Source: Telopea speciosissima (lineage: Eukaryota > Streptophyta > Magnoliopsida > Proteales > Proteaceae). From it: a DNA stretch of 64,000 bases. The notes beneath the pieces are model-generated. The model saw only the letters and a program-made list of their open reading frames with translations. It did not search any database and was not told the origin of the DNA. The stretch spans positions 60,152,970-60,216,969 of the forward strand of contig NC_057925.1 in the NCBI RefSeq assembly GCF_018873765.1. Direction: 5' to 3'. Positions 1 to 12,800 of this stretch are shown here, in pieces (positions within the stretch are counted from its first letter, which is position 1; each line of letters begins with the position of its first letter). A program made the position numbers and the translations under genes.

Positions 1-1737
1 ACCACACCCTCATACATATCTTTAGTGACATCCACATATTTAGTTGACACCCCTCTCTTCACTAAAACATGTTGGATTATATCTCTAGGGACACGATCAT
101 AGGCTTTTTCCAGGTCGATAAAGATTATATGGAGATCCTTCTTGCTATCTCTATATCTTTCCATGAGCCTCCTCAATATGTAGATAGCTTCAGTCGTGGA
201 TCTACCTGGCATAAAGCCAAATTGGTTCACCGAGATATGAGTCTCTTTTCTCAAACGGACTTCAATAACCTTCTCCCAAAGTTTCATAGTGTGACTCATT
301 AGCATCATGTTTCTATAGTTATTGCAGCTTTAGATATCACCTTTATTTTTGTAGACCGGGACTACAATGCTTCTCCTCCATTCATCTGGCATCTTCCTTG
401 TGCTCATAATCTTGTTAAAGAGGCTGGTTAACCAATAAACCCCACAACTTCCTAGGGATTTCCAAGCTTATATTGGGATCTCATCTGGGCCTGGTGTCTT
501 GCCTTTTTTTCATCTTTCTTAAGGCTTCTTTAACTTCCACCGCACTAACCTTTCGTACATATCTATGTCGTGTGGTGTCTTGTTGAAAAGTGTAAGCGTT
601 TGGGTCATATCTATTCGACCTATCTCCATTTAGTACATCACAAATATACTCATCCCACCTCTTCACAATGTCTTCATCTCTTACTAACACTCTTCCATCA
701 CCACCCTTGATACACCTCACCTGGTCGAAATCCCTACACTTCCTTTCTCTCATCTTCTATCTTATAGATAGCTTATTCCCCTTCTTTTGTGTTTAGGTTG
801 ACATATAGAGATCCTCATATTTCTTTGCCCTAGCAATCCCCACGATCTTCCTAGCCTCGTTTTTGGCATCATTATACTTATTTTTATCCTCTGTTTCCTT
901 AGTCTTTTGCAAAGTCTTAAAACACACTCTCTTGGTCTTAATAGCTGCTTGGACCTCCTCGTTCCACCACCAAATCTCTCTAGGGGCCTGATGACTACCC
1001 TTCGCTTCCCCCAACAGATCTTTGGCAACCCTCTTAATACACATCATCATCTCATGCCACATCACATTAGTGTCTCCTTCAAAGTCCCACTTTCCTTGTT
1101 TGACCACATTATCGGTAAATGTATTTAGGTACTCCCCTTTTAATCTCCACCATCTTATCTTAGGGTGCATGGTTCTCTCCTCCTATGTGTCTGGGTACTG
1201 AGACATATATCCAGGGTTACCAGCCTATGTTGGGTTGTTAGGTTCTCCACAGGGAAAACCTTACAGTCCTTACACACTGTTCTATCTGCCCTTCTTGTTA
1301 GGAAGAAGTCAATTTGACTAGTATGAAACCCACTTTTGTAGGTAACTAAGTGTTCCTTTCTTTTTTCATAGAAAGTGTTCACAATGTATAGATCATAAGC
1401 TACCGCAAAGTCTAGGATAGAGGTCCCCTCCTTATTCCTCTCCCCGACCCCAAAGCCTCCAATGAACACCTTCATAGCCTCTACAATCGCTCCCAACATG
1501 GCCGTTCAGGTCACCTCCAATAATAATCGACTCATCCTGGCCAAAACCCTGTACTAAATCATCCATGTTGTCCCAAAATTGGCGCTTACTACTTTCATCC
1601 AATCCAATAGATGAATGATACAATAAATAAAAATCATCTTTATCAGCTAGAAATGACAACAACTCATATCTACTGCCAACAAAGTCTCTTGCTGTACATA
1701 GGTTGGTGAGTGGGCTAATGCTTATAACGGCCAAGAG
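1..1737 (-). mobile_element. RTE-type LINE, endonuclease and start of reverse transcriptase, cut by window edge
   Basis: Minus-strand reading frames carry the apurinic-like endonuclease of plant RTE LINEs (GGDLNGHVG at about 1575-1600; SQIDFFLTRR at about 1295-1325; the TTQHRLVTLD block after it). The linker WWWNEEVQAAIKTKR and then the first RT blocks follow. The last visible block, at about 80-110, corresponds to the KAYDRVPRD region of the RT fingers and palm. The reading frame is broken between about 1170 and 1155, at 760-790, and again below 480, so the copy is dead. The RT continues left of the window. Family assignment rests on remembered RTE motifs. Neighbour on the right: the 3' tail of another RTE copy. 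Confidence 0.85.
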
Positions 1738-2180
1738 CTATGTAAGATCTCACGGTTGCAGATGCAGACTTTTAATGTTCAGTAATCCTACACAATTATG
1801 TTCAGTCCTCTACTCCACCACCACCACCAACAACAATAAGCTCAGCCTTATCCCAACTTAATGGGGTTGGCTACACGGATCCAAACAAATAAAGTAGGTA
1901 AAACTGAGGATTAGAAAAAATGAGGGAATACGACAGTCCTATAGAACTGCTCGACATTCTGCCCCGCACATCATAGTTGGTCGTACGACAGTCCTATAGA
2001 ACTTTCCTTTAAGCTTTAAAGGAATACGTCGGTCACACAGCACTCCGGATGCACCTCTCCACTTCATCCATCCCACTTTAATTCTGTGTGAAACATCATC
2101 TTCTATGTCCCCTTCTTTATTGATGATTAACCCCAAATATCTAATCTAGTCACTTTGTGGTATCTCTCTTTCCTCAATTC

Positions 2181-3977
2181 CATAGTTATCGAGGCATCGC
2201 CATGACGTCCAAGCAGTTATATAGAGGCTAGGCGAGTGGACGCTTTATGGTATAGCACAAAGGCGAGCGCCTTAGAGACCAAGGCGTCACCTCAAGCACC
2301 TTAGGACGCCATTTCTTCTGGGCGGTCACCTTAGGCCTTTTTTTTTTGTTTTTTAACTTTTTTGTTTATGTTCTTTAAGTTATTCTAATTGAAAATATTT
2401 CTTTGGTTGTACATTTTTGGTTCCATGCTCTGAGAAGAGCATGGATATGTTAAACTTTAAAAAAAAAAAAAAACACCTAAATACCAATTACCAAATCGAT
2501 TCACCTTCGCGGGACATACCAAAATAAAAAAGAAAACAACAAAAGAGAAAAGAAGCAGCGGCGACTTGCAGCAACTCTGACAGAGCTCAGACCTCAGTAC
2601 TTCGAGGCTTCGACAGTCCTCCCTCTCAGTCCCCATCCTCCACTGGCGTCCGGCGAGGCGGAGACCTGCAGCGACTCCGTCAGAGCTCAGACTTCAGTCC
2701 TTCGACTCCTTCTCAAGTTCTCAGTCCTCCCTCTCAGTCCCCATCCTCCACCGGCGTCCGGCGAGGCTAACCGTAAGTATCATGTTTTTTTTCCCTTTTT
2801 CCTTCTAAAATCTAAACCCCTTTCCTCTTTCTAACCTCTCCTCTCCACCGACACCCCCATCTCCAGCATCCACCCCCACTGGCGAGAGAAGCAACCTCCG
2901 GTCCTCCACAGGCGTCCGGCGACATCTCCAGGCCCTTGACAGTAAGTATAATGCTTTTTTTGTCCCTTCTAAACAAGTTTTAATTTTCTAAATACTGTCT
3001 TATCTCTACAGTCTCCACTCTCCACTCTCCACCGACATCTCCATCTCCAGAGTCCTGCCTCCACCGGTAAGTATTGTACAGTTGTGCACTTATGCATTCT
3101 TTTTTTTTTTTTCTTCTTCTTCTAAAATCCAAAGTCCAAACCCTTTTCTTCTAACCACATCTCTCTGTTTCTTCCTTTTGCAGCGGAAACCGGCTGTCTT
3201 CCTTTACGCCGGTTACATATTCCGGCCAGCAGTAAGTGTTTTTATTTATTTTTTGGTTTCAGTTTTTCAATTCTTCAGTTCTTCTCGTACTCCCTTGCTT
3301 ACGGTTATCTCTGTGTTTTCTTCATTTTCTTCTGCAACTTCAGTTGCCCCTGCCACAACCCCAAGTATGAACCTGTACCTGTTGAAGCCCATTTCAACAG
3401 CTCCATCTCAATATTTTCCAACAGTACTTTCTTTCTTTTCTCCTAGATTTCAAGCCTCAAAAATGAAAGAATTTCTTAAGAACCTGCTCTAGGGTGTCAT
3501 ATTTCTTAATTAACCTTTTGCATAAAAAAATGCATATTGTTTGTGCTGTTGTAGTAGTGAGTTTGGACTTTTTCAACAGGCCCTTTCCCTTGGCTGCCAT
3601 GATGACTTCAAAATCATCAGTTCGTGACTTTGTGTCATCGTTGACTCTATTTTGATAGTTTGATTATTTTCTTTTGTTAAGGTTTTTTTTCTTTACTTTA
3701 ATACCTTTTAAGTTTTATACACATTGGATCATTGGATGATTGGAAATTTGGAATACTATTCTAATATCTTGCATTGGTTTGACTCTTTAATATTTACTTG
3801 GCAAAGAAGTAGAATTATATAATTTTTAATATGCTATTTGTGCCAAATAAAATGGTTATATAAAAAAATAGAACACTAGAACGCCTTGTTCGCCAAGGCG
3901 ACTTGCGGCCCCCTATTGCCAAGGCGCTTAGGAAGGCCCTCAAACGCCGTGGTCGGCTTGCCGCCTTGATAACTATG
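2181..3977. mobile_element. Non-autonomous hAT-type transposon with exact 8-bp target duplication
   Basis: The ends are inverted copies of each other: CATAGTTATCGAGGC at 2181 and, read inward from 3977, CATAGTTATCAAGGC (14/15 identical). They are flanked by the perfect 8-bp direct repeat CTCAATTC (2173-2180 and 3978-3985), the size typical of hAT elements. The target is the RTE LINE around it. No transposase is present. The inside is unusual: pyrimidine-rich, exon-like blocks each followed by a GTAAGT splice-donor consensus (2773, 2942, 3067, 3232) and preceded by polypyrimidine-AG acceptors. A near-tandem duplication of about 95 bp lies at about 2572-2766. It shares terminal sequence with the element at 9836-10797. 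Confidence 0.85.
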
Positions 3978-4304
3978 CTCAATTCGCACCATGTCATTAT
4001 CCATCATAGTGTGACTAAAATTACACATCATATACTCCGTCTTCGTTCTACTAATCTTAAAACCTCTGGTTTCCAAGGTTGATCTCCAAAGCTTTAACTT
4101 AGACTTGCGGCCCCCTATCGCCAAGGCGCTTAGGAAGGCCCTCAAACGCCGTGGTCGGCTTGCCGCCTTGATAACTATGCTCAATTCGCATCATGTCATT
4201 ATCCATCATAGTGTGACTAAAATTACACATCATATACTCCGTCTTCGTTCTACTAATCTTAAAACGTCTAGTTTCCAAGGTTGATCTCCAAAGCGTTAAC
4301 TTAG
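3901..4304. repeat. 202-bp tandem duplication spanning the hAT right end and LINE flank
   Basis: The block beginning ACTTGCGGCCCCCTAT at 3901 recurs at 4103 with the same order: hAT terminus, CTCAATTC, LINE RT sequence. The copies differ at only a few positions (for example ATTGCC versus ATCGCC, and GCACCATG versus GCATCATG). The duplication therefore happened after the hAT inserted. Confidence 0.9.
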
Positions 4305-4440
4305 AGTTAATCACTGCTTTGTCTCATCCACCAAAACAATATCATCAACAAAGAGCATGCACCAAGGGACCTCATCTTGAATGCTCTTGGTTAGGTCGCC
4401 CATGATAAGCGCAAAAAGATTAGGGCTTAAGGCTGACCCT

Positions 4441-6359
4441 TGTTTCAGAACCATGCCATGTCTTACAAATAAGAATATATGTATAGAGTTCTATAAAACT
4501 ATTATGAACATCATCAGTTCCTGTTTTCTATTATCATTATCCACATGTAGCATGATATTCAAACCTTGTTGATGTCTATCAGATTTATGCAAGGGGAAAG
4601 CAAACAGAAGGAATATTTAATGGAAATAAAGGAGTCTTCAGTTCCAAAATACCAGACAGCGAGGTCTATTAAGAAACACAGAAGCATCAAAACAAATGCC
4701 TTGAAGAATCAAAAGAGGAAGAGGTGAATGAATGTATTAGGGCACTACAAGCTTGCCTACTGAGAAGATAGAAGATAAGATCTGGGGAGTGGGAACTCAA
4801 TGATGAGATTCAGTGGACCCATAGAAGAGATCAATTCCACCTGGTGTTGACATGAGAAGGTGGAATTATAGACTGCTCCTTTTTGGTTTTATGTTGCAGA
4901 ACAGCAGAAGTCAAGTTGCAACTTCATCCAGAAATCCAACGTGCTCAGAGACATTTTGATCTCTGCAGGATGTGCAAACAAATTGTCCAAAGAATTTCAA
5001 GAGTGGAAAAGATTATTTAAGTTGCCAGTACAACCAAGAACATGGAAAATCAAAGATTATTTATGCTTTCACCATACATGCTAGCATCAACAAGGATAAA
5101 TTTGAAGGAAATTTTCTTTCACCACAATGCATTCAGGTAGGGCATGAGTATAGAGAATAGAAAAATTTTGTGGCTTGTGTATATAGCATGTTTGGAATTG
5201 GTTTTAGCATACTGAGTGGCCGGAATATAGGAAGAAAACAATATTCATAGAGTCAAAAGATGAAAGAAGGTACAAAGAGAGCATACAACAGTATACTCTG
5301 ATACGACAATGAGGGAGATATGGAAGAAAAAAGGAACACAGAAAGCATTTTACAGTGAGGAGACTTTGAGAATCTACTGCCTCACGAAGAGTACAAGACA
5401 AATGACAACTGCCCTCAAGTAAGTTTTGATGTCTTTTTTCTTTCTTTCATTTTTGGTTTTTTACCAGGATCCAATAAAGGTGTTAACAGCTTCTATGTCT
5501 TGCAATAAAATGGATAAACAGGATTTGTGTAGCCAACCCCAATTAGTTGGGATAAGGCTTTAGTTTGACTTGTGTTGGGGAATCATCAAGGTAGGGCATA
5601 AGCCAACATCAAACTGTGGTAAATTCCCAAGCATAAAGTTGTCAACATGGTTCAAGAGGGCAAAGTGTTGGAGGTTGAACCATGGTGATGCATAATGACA
5701 TACAGGTTGCGTGGACGAGGTCGTTCTTGAATATGAAGTTATTTAGTTGCCAAAGTGGAATATGAAGCTATTTAGTTGCCAAAGTGGTGGAGCCTTTTCT
5801 TGACTCTGGAGAATGGTGGGGCAGAACAGAATCATGGATAGAGGAATGAAAGGAGCAAGTGCATCTAGTGGATGTCTGGATAAGTATGTATCTGCCTCCT
5901 TTGGTTCGGAGCGCGTTTAAAGCTACAGGTCTTTGCTTTGCCCTGCTTTACATGCGAAAAGGTTGAACTCCCAAATCGGTTCACAAAAGTCCTATCTAAG
6001 TACATACACTTAAGGAAAGAAGAAGTAGAGCAACAATCTGATCGACTGTCAGAGGCACCAGAAGACGATCTACCCAAAGGTGAAGAAGGAATAACAAGAT
6101 GAACCAAAAGAGGCTGCAAACTACTAAGGCATTACAACATTGATCATTAGCACTAGAAATAGGATTATAAAACATCCCATCACTGTAAACCAAGGTTCCC
6201 TTGAAACATGATAAAGCAACTGTCATTGTCACATTCATCTTCATCTTGAAGAAAATCTATATCAACCACCTCTGAAATGAAGAAATAAAAGGGAATACAA
6301 ATAGAATACAACTGAAGTTAAACTTTCCTCGCACAGTCAAAAGGTTGAGGAGAACTGAC
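4441..6359. other. No gene recognised; left of the last visible NAD synthetase exon
   Basis: Only short open frames without family motifs are present. A plus-strand RTE 3' tail lies at 5521-5578. If the NAD synthetase gene is whole, this stretch is intron; the next expected exon (the start of the ATP-pyrophosphatase domain) was searched for on the minus strand and not seen. Confidence 0.5.
5521..5578 (+). mobile_element. RTE LINE 3'-tail relic
   Basis: The segment GTGTAGCCAACCCCAATTAG followed by TTGGGATAAGGCTTTAGTTTG matches the terminal segment of the minus-strand RTE copy at 1803-1890, here in plus orientation. No RT sequence is visible upstream, so it is a 5'-truncated insertion or relic. 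Confidence 0.6.
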
Positions 6360-9300
6360 CTTAAGTGGACTGGAAAGGGACATTTGGAGGTTGAAAGACT
6401 GACAAAGCTGGTAAGGTGCCTTCACTGATGAGACCTTCGATGTGCAACTTGCTTGCTGTTGAAAACTACTGATTGATCCCCTAAGACTAGCCACCTGCCA
6501 TTCAGCAATCAAAGGAACCAGAATTTAAAATCTTAACATATGAGATATATCTAAAAATAAAAATAAAAAATAAGAAAAAATATAAAAATAGAGTTGAGTT
6601 TAGAAGCCACAAATTAAGATTAGAATGTCCCAACGTTTGGTGGATGATAAAGTATGAATCTGCTTTGACAGATTTTCCTACAGGTTACAATTCAAATGTG
6701 ACTCGCTACATATATAGCTCATGGGAAAGAGCTTATCCAACATTTGGGGGTGAAGGGTTAAAATGTTTACAACGCTTTATGTTGGTAGTGTGAACACAGA
6801 ACATAGGAGAGGGGACAACATCAGGCAGCTGAACTGAAGATTACAGCTGAATAACCAGGCCAGCTACCCCAACGATATAACATTTCTTATCTTATTATCA
6901 TCTAAAATAATCTTCTTGTGCTGGAAGGATTATTTTGTACAGTAACACTTCATGTAGAAATTTCACATTCCCAGAACACGCCATGCAAGTAGAATGAAGC
7001 CATCTGTATGGAATAAAATCATATACAGCCTTCAAATGATTTAAACATCATTCATGCTTCAACTTAATGAACTTCGAAATTAATATGGTACCATTTATTA
7101 GGATTTACAGGAAGACATGGTTCCTCAGTCTCCATTACAACTACAAAACAAGATAAAGAATGTGAAAATTACATCTTACAGCATCTAGGTCAATTTGAGC
7201 TACCAAAACCTCAACATCCTTTAGAGAAAACTGAGATCCTTGAGCAACCACATCTCCATTAATCGCAATGCAACAGCACCCATCTGTCATAAATAAAATT
7301 TTGAACTAGTGTAACCACTGAAAAAGTAAATAATGATAATGGTATCATATGATAATCATATTGTTCATAATTCAAGAATAAAAAATTACATAATAAAACA
7401 ATAGCAATCCTATGTCAGTGTGACGGATATTGGAAAGGGGAGAAAAATGAAATGAAAGCCAATACAGGAAAATATCTGGATTCAAACAAACAAGTCTTAA
7501 GGAGCAAATATTAAAACAAGCATTCTTTCTTCTTTTTGGAGGGAAGAATTTCTATTGACAAAAAGAAGAAAACAGACTAAATCTACAGGCCCAGCTTTCC
7601 TCGGAGAAAACTGAGGTGATGCTGAGACAAAATCATGCATACAGAAACCCTTTTCATGCACACAAGTGAAAATAGTGAGCCCCGGTAAATTTGTCTCTCC
7701 ATAAACACGAACAAACATGGACAAAGAAAGCATGAAAGAAACTGCCTTAAGCCTGCAGCTACCTAAGAATCAGAGTAGATCTTCCCTAGTTTAATTCCCC
7801 TTCCAGCAAAATCTCTAGCCCCTTCTTTTATCTGCATTCACAGACCTGACTAGAGCAAATACCCGCCCCCCAAAGGTTTGGTCCTTGACAATACTTCCAT
7901 AAGTTCACCTCTTAACAGAATCCGCAAGGGACCAATCTGAGGTGTAAAAGCTATTCAGCCTGTGTCTGGAGGTTCTTAATAGCATTATTTGATGAGGGGT
8001 AAAAGAGGCAAGGTGCATCATCGGGCAATTTTCGAGTTCTTAAAAAAGCAAAGATCCTATCTAACAACCAAACAAAGAATCCTCTGCTCTAACCCCCCCC
8101 CCCCCCACCTTCCGTTTGGGATGATGGGTTTGGGGGGGTGGGGGGGAGAGAGAGCTCATATGTAATGATGAACTTGCTGACAATCCTGCTTACAGATATC
8201 CAGAACCAGTTGCATACATAAAAATGGTATAAAATTTTCAACTGCACAAGGTAGATGGTAATCTAATGCATTCATTAAAAGAACGTCCCAGTGCATGAGG
8301 CTCCCGCTACTGCAGGGTCTGGGAGGGGCAAGTGTACGCAGCCTTACCCCCGCTTTGCGGAGAGGCTGTTTCCATGTTTCAAATCTGAAACCTAATGGTT
8401 GCAATAGCGCAACTTAACCGTTGCACCAAGGCTCGCCCACTAATCTAATGCATTCATTATTTGCACGAATGATCTTTTTAATTATCTAACCCAAAAGCTT
8501 AAGCTATTAGGTCGAGGAAGCCCATCTGATATATGACGTCATCCAAGGTCCCATAGTTAGTTGATGTGGGATTATCCCTGACAGATGCATTCATTATTTG
8601 AATCCAGAAATGAAAACTTTTAGCAGGAAATGAATGCAAATTATTAACTTACAAGATGACATTAAGAACTCCGAATGTAATCATGGAAGAAAAACCTACA
8701 ACCTATAAAGTTAGAAGGGCACAAACTTGTAATAATACATGTCACAGATTATGTTTTATGCATGTTCAGGCAATAAATAAACACCGAATTCCAGAAAAAA
8801 GAGAGAAAGAAAAAACTGCATCCAGATTCGAAGGATCTGACATGCATTCCAATATCCACATTGGGTATTAGGTAGAATGAAGGGTTCCCGTATCAGAGCA
8901 TGGATGTCAATGTGCTACTCTCTTCAATATTTCCAATCCTTTTGGAAAAAAAAATGAAGGGCAGATCCTGAAAGAACAGAAGATGCAAGAAAGACTTCCA
9001 AAACAAAGAAGCATAACTAATGTAGAAATAGGGCGTTGTTAACCTATCCTACAGTCAGGATCAATAGGCTGTCCAACAATAACTTTCAGCGGTAGCAACA
9101 GGCCTTCGAATGCTTCTCAGGAATAGGTTGAATCAAAAAAATAAAACAGAACAAAAGGATAAACATAAAATAGAGAAAAAAAGAAAGATGGGATAGGGAT
9201 GGGTCTCTCACTGCCGTTGCACAAAGCAACATTCAGTTTTCATTCTTCTAAAATCGCTGGAGTCTGAATAAGTCCCATCTTTATTTATAATATTGCAAGT

Positions 9301-9809
9301 ATAAAATGAAAAAGGAATTACATGCGTGGCCTAAAGAGGGCGCCCAAATCGTGACTATATTCTTTCCACGCAAGACTAATGGTCCCACAAGGTCTATTAA
9401 AAAAACTTCATATCTTGGATTTAATCTCCCACGCCAAACTGTCCATGGGCCCCACATAATACCTCTCAAAGCCTTCTACGCAAGCAACAAACACTCCAAC
9501 AAAAGCCACCACGCATATAACAAGCTGGCCCCATGAAATATGATAAAATGTCTTCCCAGCCTACACCAGTACAGGCTCTCCCACAGCAATTCTGGACTGG
9601 TTTTGGGGTCTTGTGCTTGCGGCCACACCTGGGCTGTAACCTGTGATCAACATCAATAACCAAGGCCAAAAAATACCCCCAGCATAAAAGTGAACTCCAA
9701 AAACACAAAACAGCATCTTATTGGATGGAAGATCTCAACGAACCTCAGCTTGAAGCAAACCTCATACCTTCAAGGCCCAAGGTAACCCCAACACACCGAT
9801 ATGAAAACA

Positions 9810-9840
<31 letters not shown>

Positions 9841-12800
9841 TTGTCAAGGCGACCCAAGGTGGTGGAGGGGTGTCTAAGCGCTTAGGAGATAAGGCGCCCG
9901 CCTAGGAAGGCAACAAAGGCGCCCAAGTGTTATTTTTTATTTCCCCTCTTTTCTATCATAAAAAATCAACATTAAGCCACATCAAGTCATCACTCATAAA
10001 AAATCAACATCAAGTCACATCAAGTCATAAAAAATCAACATAAAATCACATCAAGTCATCAAAAATCAATATTAAGCCACATCAAGTCATCAAAAATCAA
10101 CATAGAATAGAAGAAAGCAAAACTGAAGAAGCAAGCTAGTAGAAGTTTGAAACAATCAAAACATACATTTGGTTTATATGTTCTTGGAATTGACCATTTT
10201 CAGGCATACCTAGGCTCACATTTGGTTTATACAGTTCTTAGAAAATATGATCTTATCAATAAGTAATTAACCTGATCTTGATTTAGAGAAATGTTTTTGT
10301 TCTCTAAGAAATTTGATTCATTAAATGATTTTATTCTTACATAAGACTTTTTGTATTAGGTGGAGCACAAAACCAGCTTTCCAACAAATCCAAGATTGGT
10401 TAAATCTGATTTATACTGAAGGAGTTATGTTCTGGTCAAACCTTATTTGGTGTGTGCGAATGCTGTCAAAATCGCTCTGAATGAAAATATTTTTTAAATA
10501 TCAAAACAAATAAATATTTTACCGCACTTTTGGTTTTTAGCAATGTTTTAACATATTAAGATTTATGGAATTTTTAGATTTGAGAGAAACCTCAGCATTA
10601 GAAAGTTGAAAATTTCACCCATCGTAAAAAATCGAGCTTTTGTTCTTGAACGGGGGGTTGACTTTTTATCCTTTTGGAATTTGATTTTTTAACTATTTTT
10701 ATTGGATTCAAATAGGGGGGTATTTGCTTATTTATGAATAATGTCTCAAGTAAACCTGGTCCGATACCAATTAAAAGGCGGTGCCTTGACAACTATGCTC
10801 TCTTTCTCTCTCTCTGCAAGGCTCCCTACAATAAGGCGGCAGCCGCCTAGGTGGCGCCTTGACAACTATGCTCTCTCTCTCTCTCTCTGTCTCTCTGCAA
10901 GGCTCCGTATTTGATTTATGAATAATGTCTTAAGTAAACCTGGTCCGATACCAATTAAAAGGCAGCGCCTTGACAACTATGCTCTCTCTCTCTCTCTCTC
11001 TTTGCAAGGCTCCCTACAATAAGGCGGCAGCCGCCTAGGTGGCACCTTGACAACTATGCTCTCTCTCTCTTTGCAAGGCTCCCTACAATAAGGCAGTAGC
11101 CGCTTAGGCGGCGCCTTGACAACTATGCTCTCTCTCTTTCTGCAAGGCGTCCTACAATAAGGCTACAAATCCGCCTAGGCGACGCGTTGACAACTAAGCA
11201 CACACACACACAAACACACAAGCTTGTGACCTGGTTCTTACACTGCACCAATGCTACTGGATTCAACTCAAAAGCAAAAGCAGGGAATGCTAATAATATG
11301 ATTATCTTACAATGGAATTAAGGTGTAAAATGACAGATTTGTCTGATAAAGGCAGGGGAATAAAAAGAAGAGAAAAAGAAAGGACCTTGCATAAAAGTAA
11401 AATAAATTTTTTATAATAGAAATAATATGATTTAGAATTCAATGTTCAAGTTCTTCTTAAATAAAGGCACACATTTTACCATAATAAAGACGGCCACCAT
11501 CACATCCTTGGTGATTACTGTACATGTAAACCCCTCCACGGGTATCGGTGGCACCTATAAAAGCACGAAGACGGAGATCAAGCTTTCTTAATTGGTGGTG
11601 GCTTCCACTTGCATTCATGAACACTTCCACACCATTCAGTGCAAGCTGAGCATGTGGAGGTAGAGGTGTAAAAAGCTCTTCACAGACTTCAGCGGCAACA
11701 GCTCTAATGAGAATATAGACAGTTAAGAATAAGCTTACCATGACATATAGTTTATTAGATAGAACAACAACCCCCTCCCAAAAAAATTAAAATGTAAATA
11801 AATAAATCTTCATGAAAATAGTTCTACTACTCCCAACAACATATATAAGAACCTCAACCAGGAAGAATAATCACGGCAAAGCCTCCATAAACAAGAAACT
11901 CTAAACATACTTGTAGTAGTTCTATAGAATAATTCTCATATATATACTTCCTCCAGGAATTATCTATAAGAAACAAGAAGTGATATCTTGAAAAGTAAAC
12001 TTTTGTAGAAACTTTTAATTCAATGATCATTTTAGACACTTTTTTTCTTTTTAATAATATAGAAGAACAAATGCAACAGCTAGAGTAAATACAAAGAATT
12101 AGGCAATTTCCCAAATCAACAAGAAAGATACAACTGATGTTGGCTCTTACGTGTCTAGAAATTGAATGTATCCATAACCAAAAGGTACAGACTTCTGCAA
12201 CAAAGCCTCAGAAATGTCTTTTGGGAGCTCAAAGTCAACAAGCTGGTCTTCTTGTTTCCATGCAGTAAACCATCGGAGTTCCCTGTAATTGCCATCATTT
12301 GCAAGCCACATCTTTGGGCGGATCATGAGTATTTTTCTGTCTAAACAAAGAACTTGACAGTTGTAGCGCTCAGATCCTTTAATTATGGGCATACCGATGC
12401 TGCATAATATACCTTCGGTATAATCACCAACTAAAATATCTTTCAAGCACTCCCACCTGCACATATATAGGAAGTACAAAATTAACACTACCAATCTTGT
12501 GAGATCTCAGCCATTGAGCAAATCCAAAATCAGTACTCTCAATCAAGGTGATAAGAAATAGGTGATACACAGAGTGAGAAACAACAGAACCATTAAAAAA
12601 TGAATATCAATTGGATGGAAATATCAGCAACATGATAGAAAAATGAAATAAAACCATTTCAAAGATCATCCAAATCAAAACATCTTCAACATGAGGTACA
12701 GTTTGTCTATTAACCCCTTAATTCATCACCTTTTTCCTTTTTCTCTCAATGGGTTGTATAAAGAAATTTCTGAGGACAGAGTTCAGTATGAGTTTTATTA

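Larger units (their letters stand above)
1803..4440 (-). mobile_element. RTE-type LINE 3' part (RT palm to 3' tail), split by a hAT insertion
   Basis: Read on the minus strand, 4440-3986 encodes the RT palm with the catalytic FVDD box (about 4336-4356) followed by a SKLTLW / SRTKTEYM block. The same element resumes at 2172-1939 with [19 protein letters not shown], the RT C-terminal block, and ends at about 1803-1890 with the characteristic RTE 3' tail (a GTGTAGCCAACCCCATTAAG-type segment followed by a TTG/TGG-rich run). The intervening 2181-3977 is a separate transposon. Stops interrupt the frame, for example near 2143. This is a decayed copy distinct from the 1-1737 copy, since order and overlap differ. 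Confidence 0.8.

Noticed and set aside
4972..5160. Small Cys/Lys-rich protein
   Set aside because: Isolated 62-codon frame with no family motif, no splice context and no promoter-like sequence; chance is likely.
10798..11200. CRISPR-like or satellite array
   Set aside because: Repeats are transposon termini with CT-run spacers of variable length in plant DNA; no spacer uniformity and no associated genes.
12162..12344. Plus-strand frame opposite NAD synthetase exon 2
   Set aside because: It is antisense to a well-supported exon and shows no motif.
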